From assembly GCF_000003815.2 (NCBI RefSeq), contig NC_049986.1, forward strand, positions 15,953,496 through 16,017,495: a DNA stretch of 64,000 bases. Reading direction: 5' to 3'. Under the pieces are notes generated by a model. That model had not been told where the DNA came from and ran no database searches. It saw nothing but the letters and a program-made list of their open reading frames with translations. The stretch is from Branchiostoma floridae. Its lineage: Eukaryota; Chordata; Leptocardii; Amphioxiformes; Branchiostomatidae. The position numbers and the translations under genes were made by a program. Positions 63,596 through 64,000 of the stretch are shown here, piece by piece. How positions within the stretch are numbered: the first letter of the stretch is position 1; each line of letters begins with the position of its first letter.

Positions 63596-64000
63596 TGGTC
63601 TAAGAAGGGGTCCAACAAAACATGTTAAAAGTTAGTAATTACAAGGCCACAATCAGATATTGAATTCAACTTCTACTTTTATCTATAATCAAAATAAAGC
63701 AACAGATATGTTCTGAAATGGAAGGTCTGTCTATGTGCATTAGAAATATTAATTTGCACACAGCAAGTGGAACTTTGTGGTGCAATTTGATCCAAGTAAG
63801 TCTTTCTTTATCATTGGTGGACCAAGAATCTTTAGAATGAGTTACATTTTATGAATGTGAGAGTGCTGTGTGTACAGACTGACACTATACAGCTGTATAG
63901 TTCCCAGGGCAATGCTTTATCATTTCTTGATATTGTGTTCCTCCGACATCTGTCATTTTCTGACAGCTACCATATCCTGATAATAACTGCACAAAAGGTT
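63596..64000. other. no gene recognised
   Basis: No exon or defined repeat was seen to the end of the window. Confidence 0.4.

Overview
The window looks like animal nuclear DNA. One gene is split into many short exons with GT-AG introns of 0.1-3 kb, and most of the rest is decayed transposable elements, SINE and LINE tails and simple repeats. There is no operon structure. The recognisable gene is a mut-7/EXD3 3'-5' exonuclease. Together with the density of small palindromic DNA elements and tRNA-headed SINEs, this suggests a marine invertebrate deuterostome, most plausibly amphioxus (Branchiostoma). The species is an inference and was not tested.

Region 4.3-22.3 kb (+ strand): twenty exons of the EXD3 homologue can be joined with consistent phase at every junction, giving 893 codons. 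The order is an N-terminal region, a helical middle region, a DEDDy exonuclease domain (D-x-E, D and YxxxD all present), a lysine-rich linker, and the start of the C-terminal Mut7-C domain. The first exon (start codon) and the last exons (zinc-binding end of Mut7-C) were not found. A possible isolated exon lies at 50483-50582. The introns carry a hAT-like element, several MITEs, a LINE tail and, inside the intron that splits catalytic motif III, a 1.45-kb element built from about twenty short palindromes.

Region 22.3-33 kb: no gene recognised. It holds a LINE C-terminal tail, a roughly 860-bp foldback, a microRNA-like hairpin and several tandem duplications.

Region 33-36 kb: a ~1.0-kb unit repeated twice in tandem. 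Each copy looks like a small two-exon gene, and both appear damaged.

Region 38-48.7 kb: nested repeats. A ~368-bp tandem array is interrupted by a 1187-bp element with a 3-bp AAA target duplication and by a 938-bp assembly gap. Next to it a second repeat family is interrupted by a 6678-bp element with inverted ends and a TTA duplication. That large element contains a broken cysteine-containing ORF, a reverse-transcriptase fragment and a nested 408-bp element with a 9-bp target duplication.

Region 48.7-64 kb: gene-poor, with a long CA-rich microsatellite, another LINE tail, a third member of the TAGCCTGG-ended element family, SINE heads, two 100-bp gaps and a dispersed repeat.

Mut-7 family exonucleases act in small-RNA pathways, in some animals in transposon silencing. 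The contrast with the heavy element load of this locus is a coincidence worth noting and is not evidence of function.
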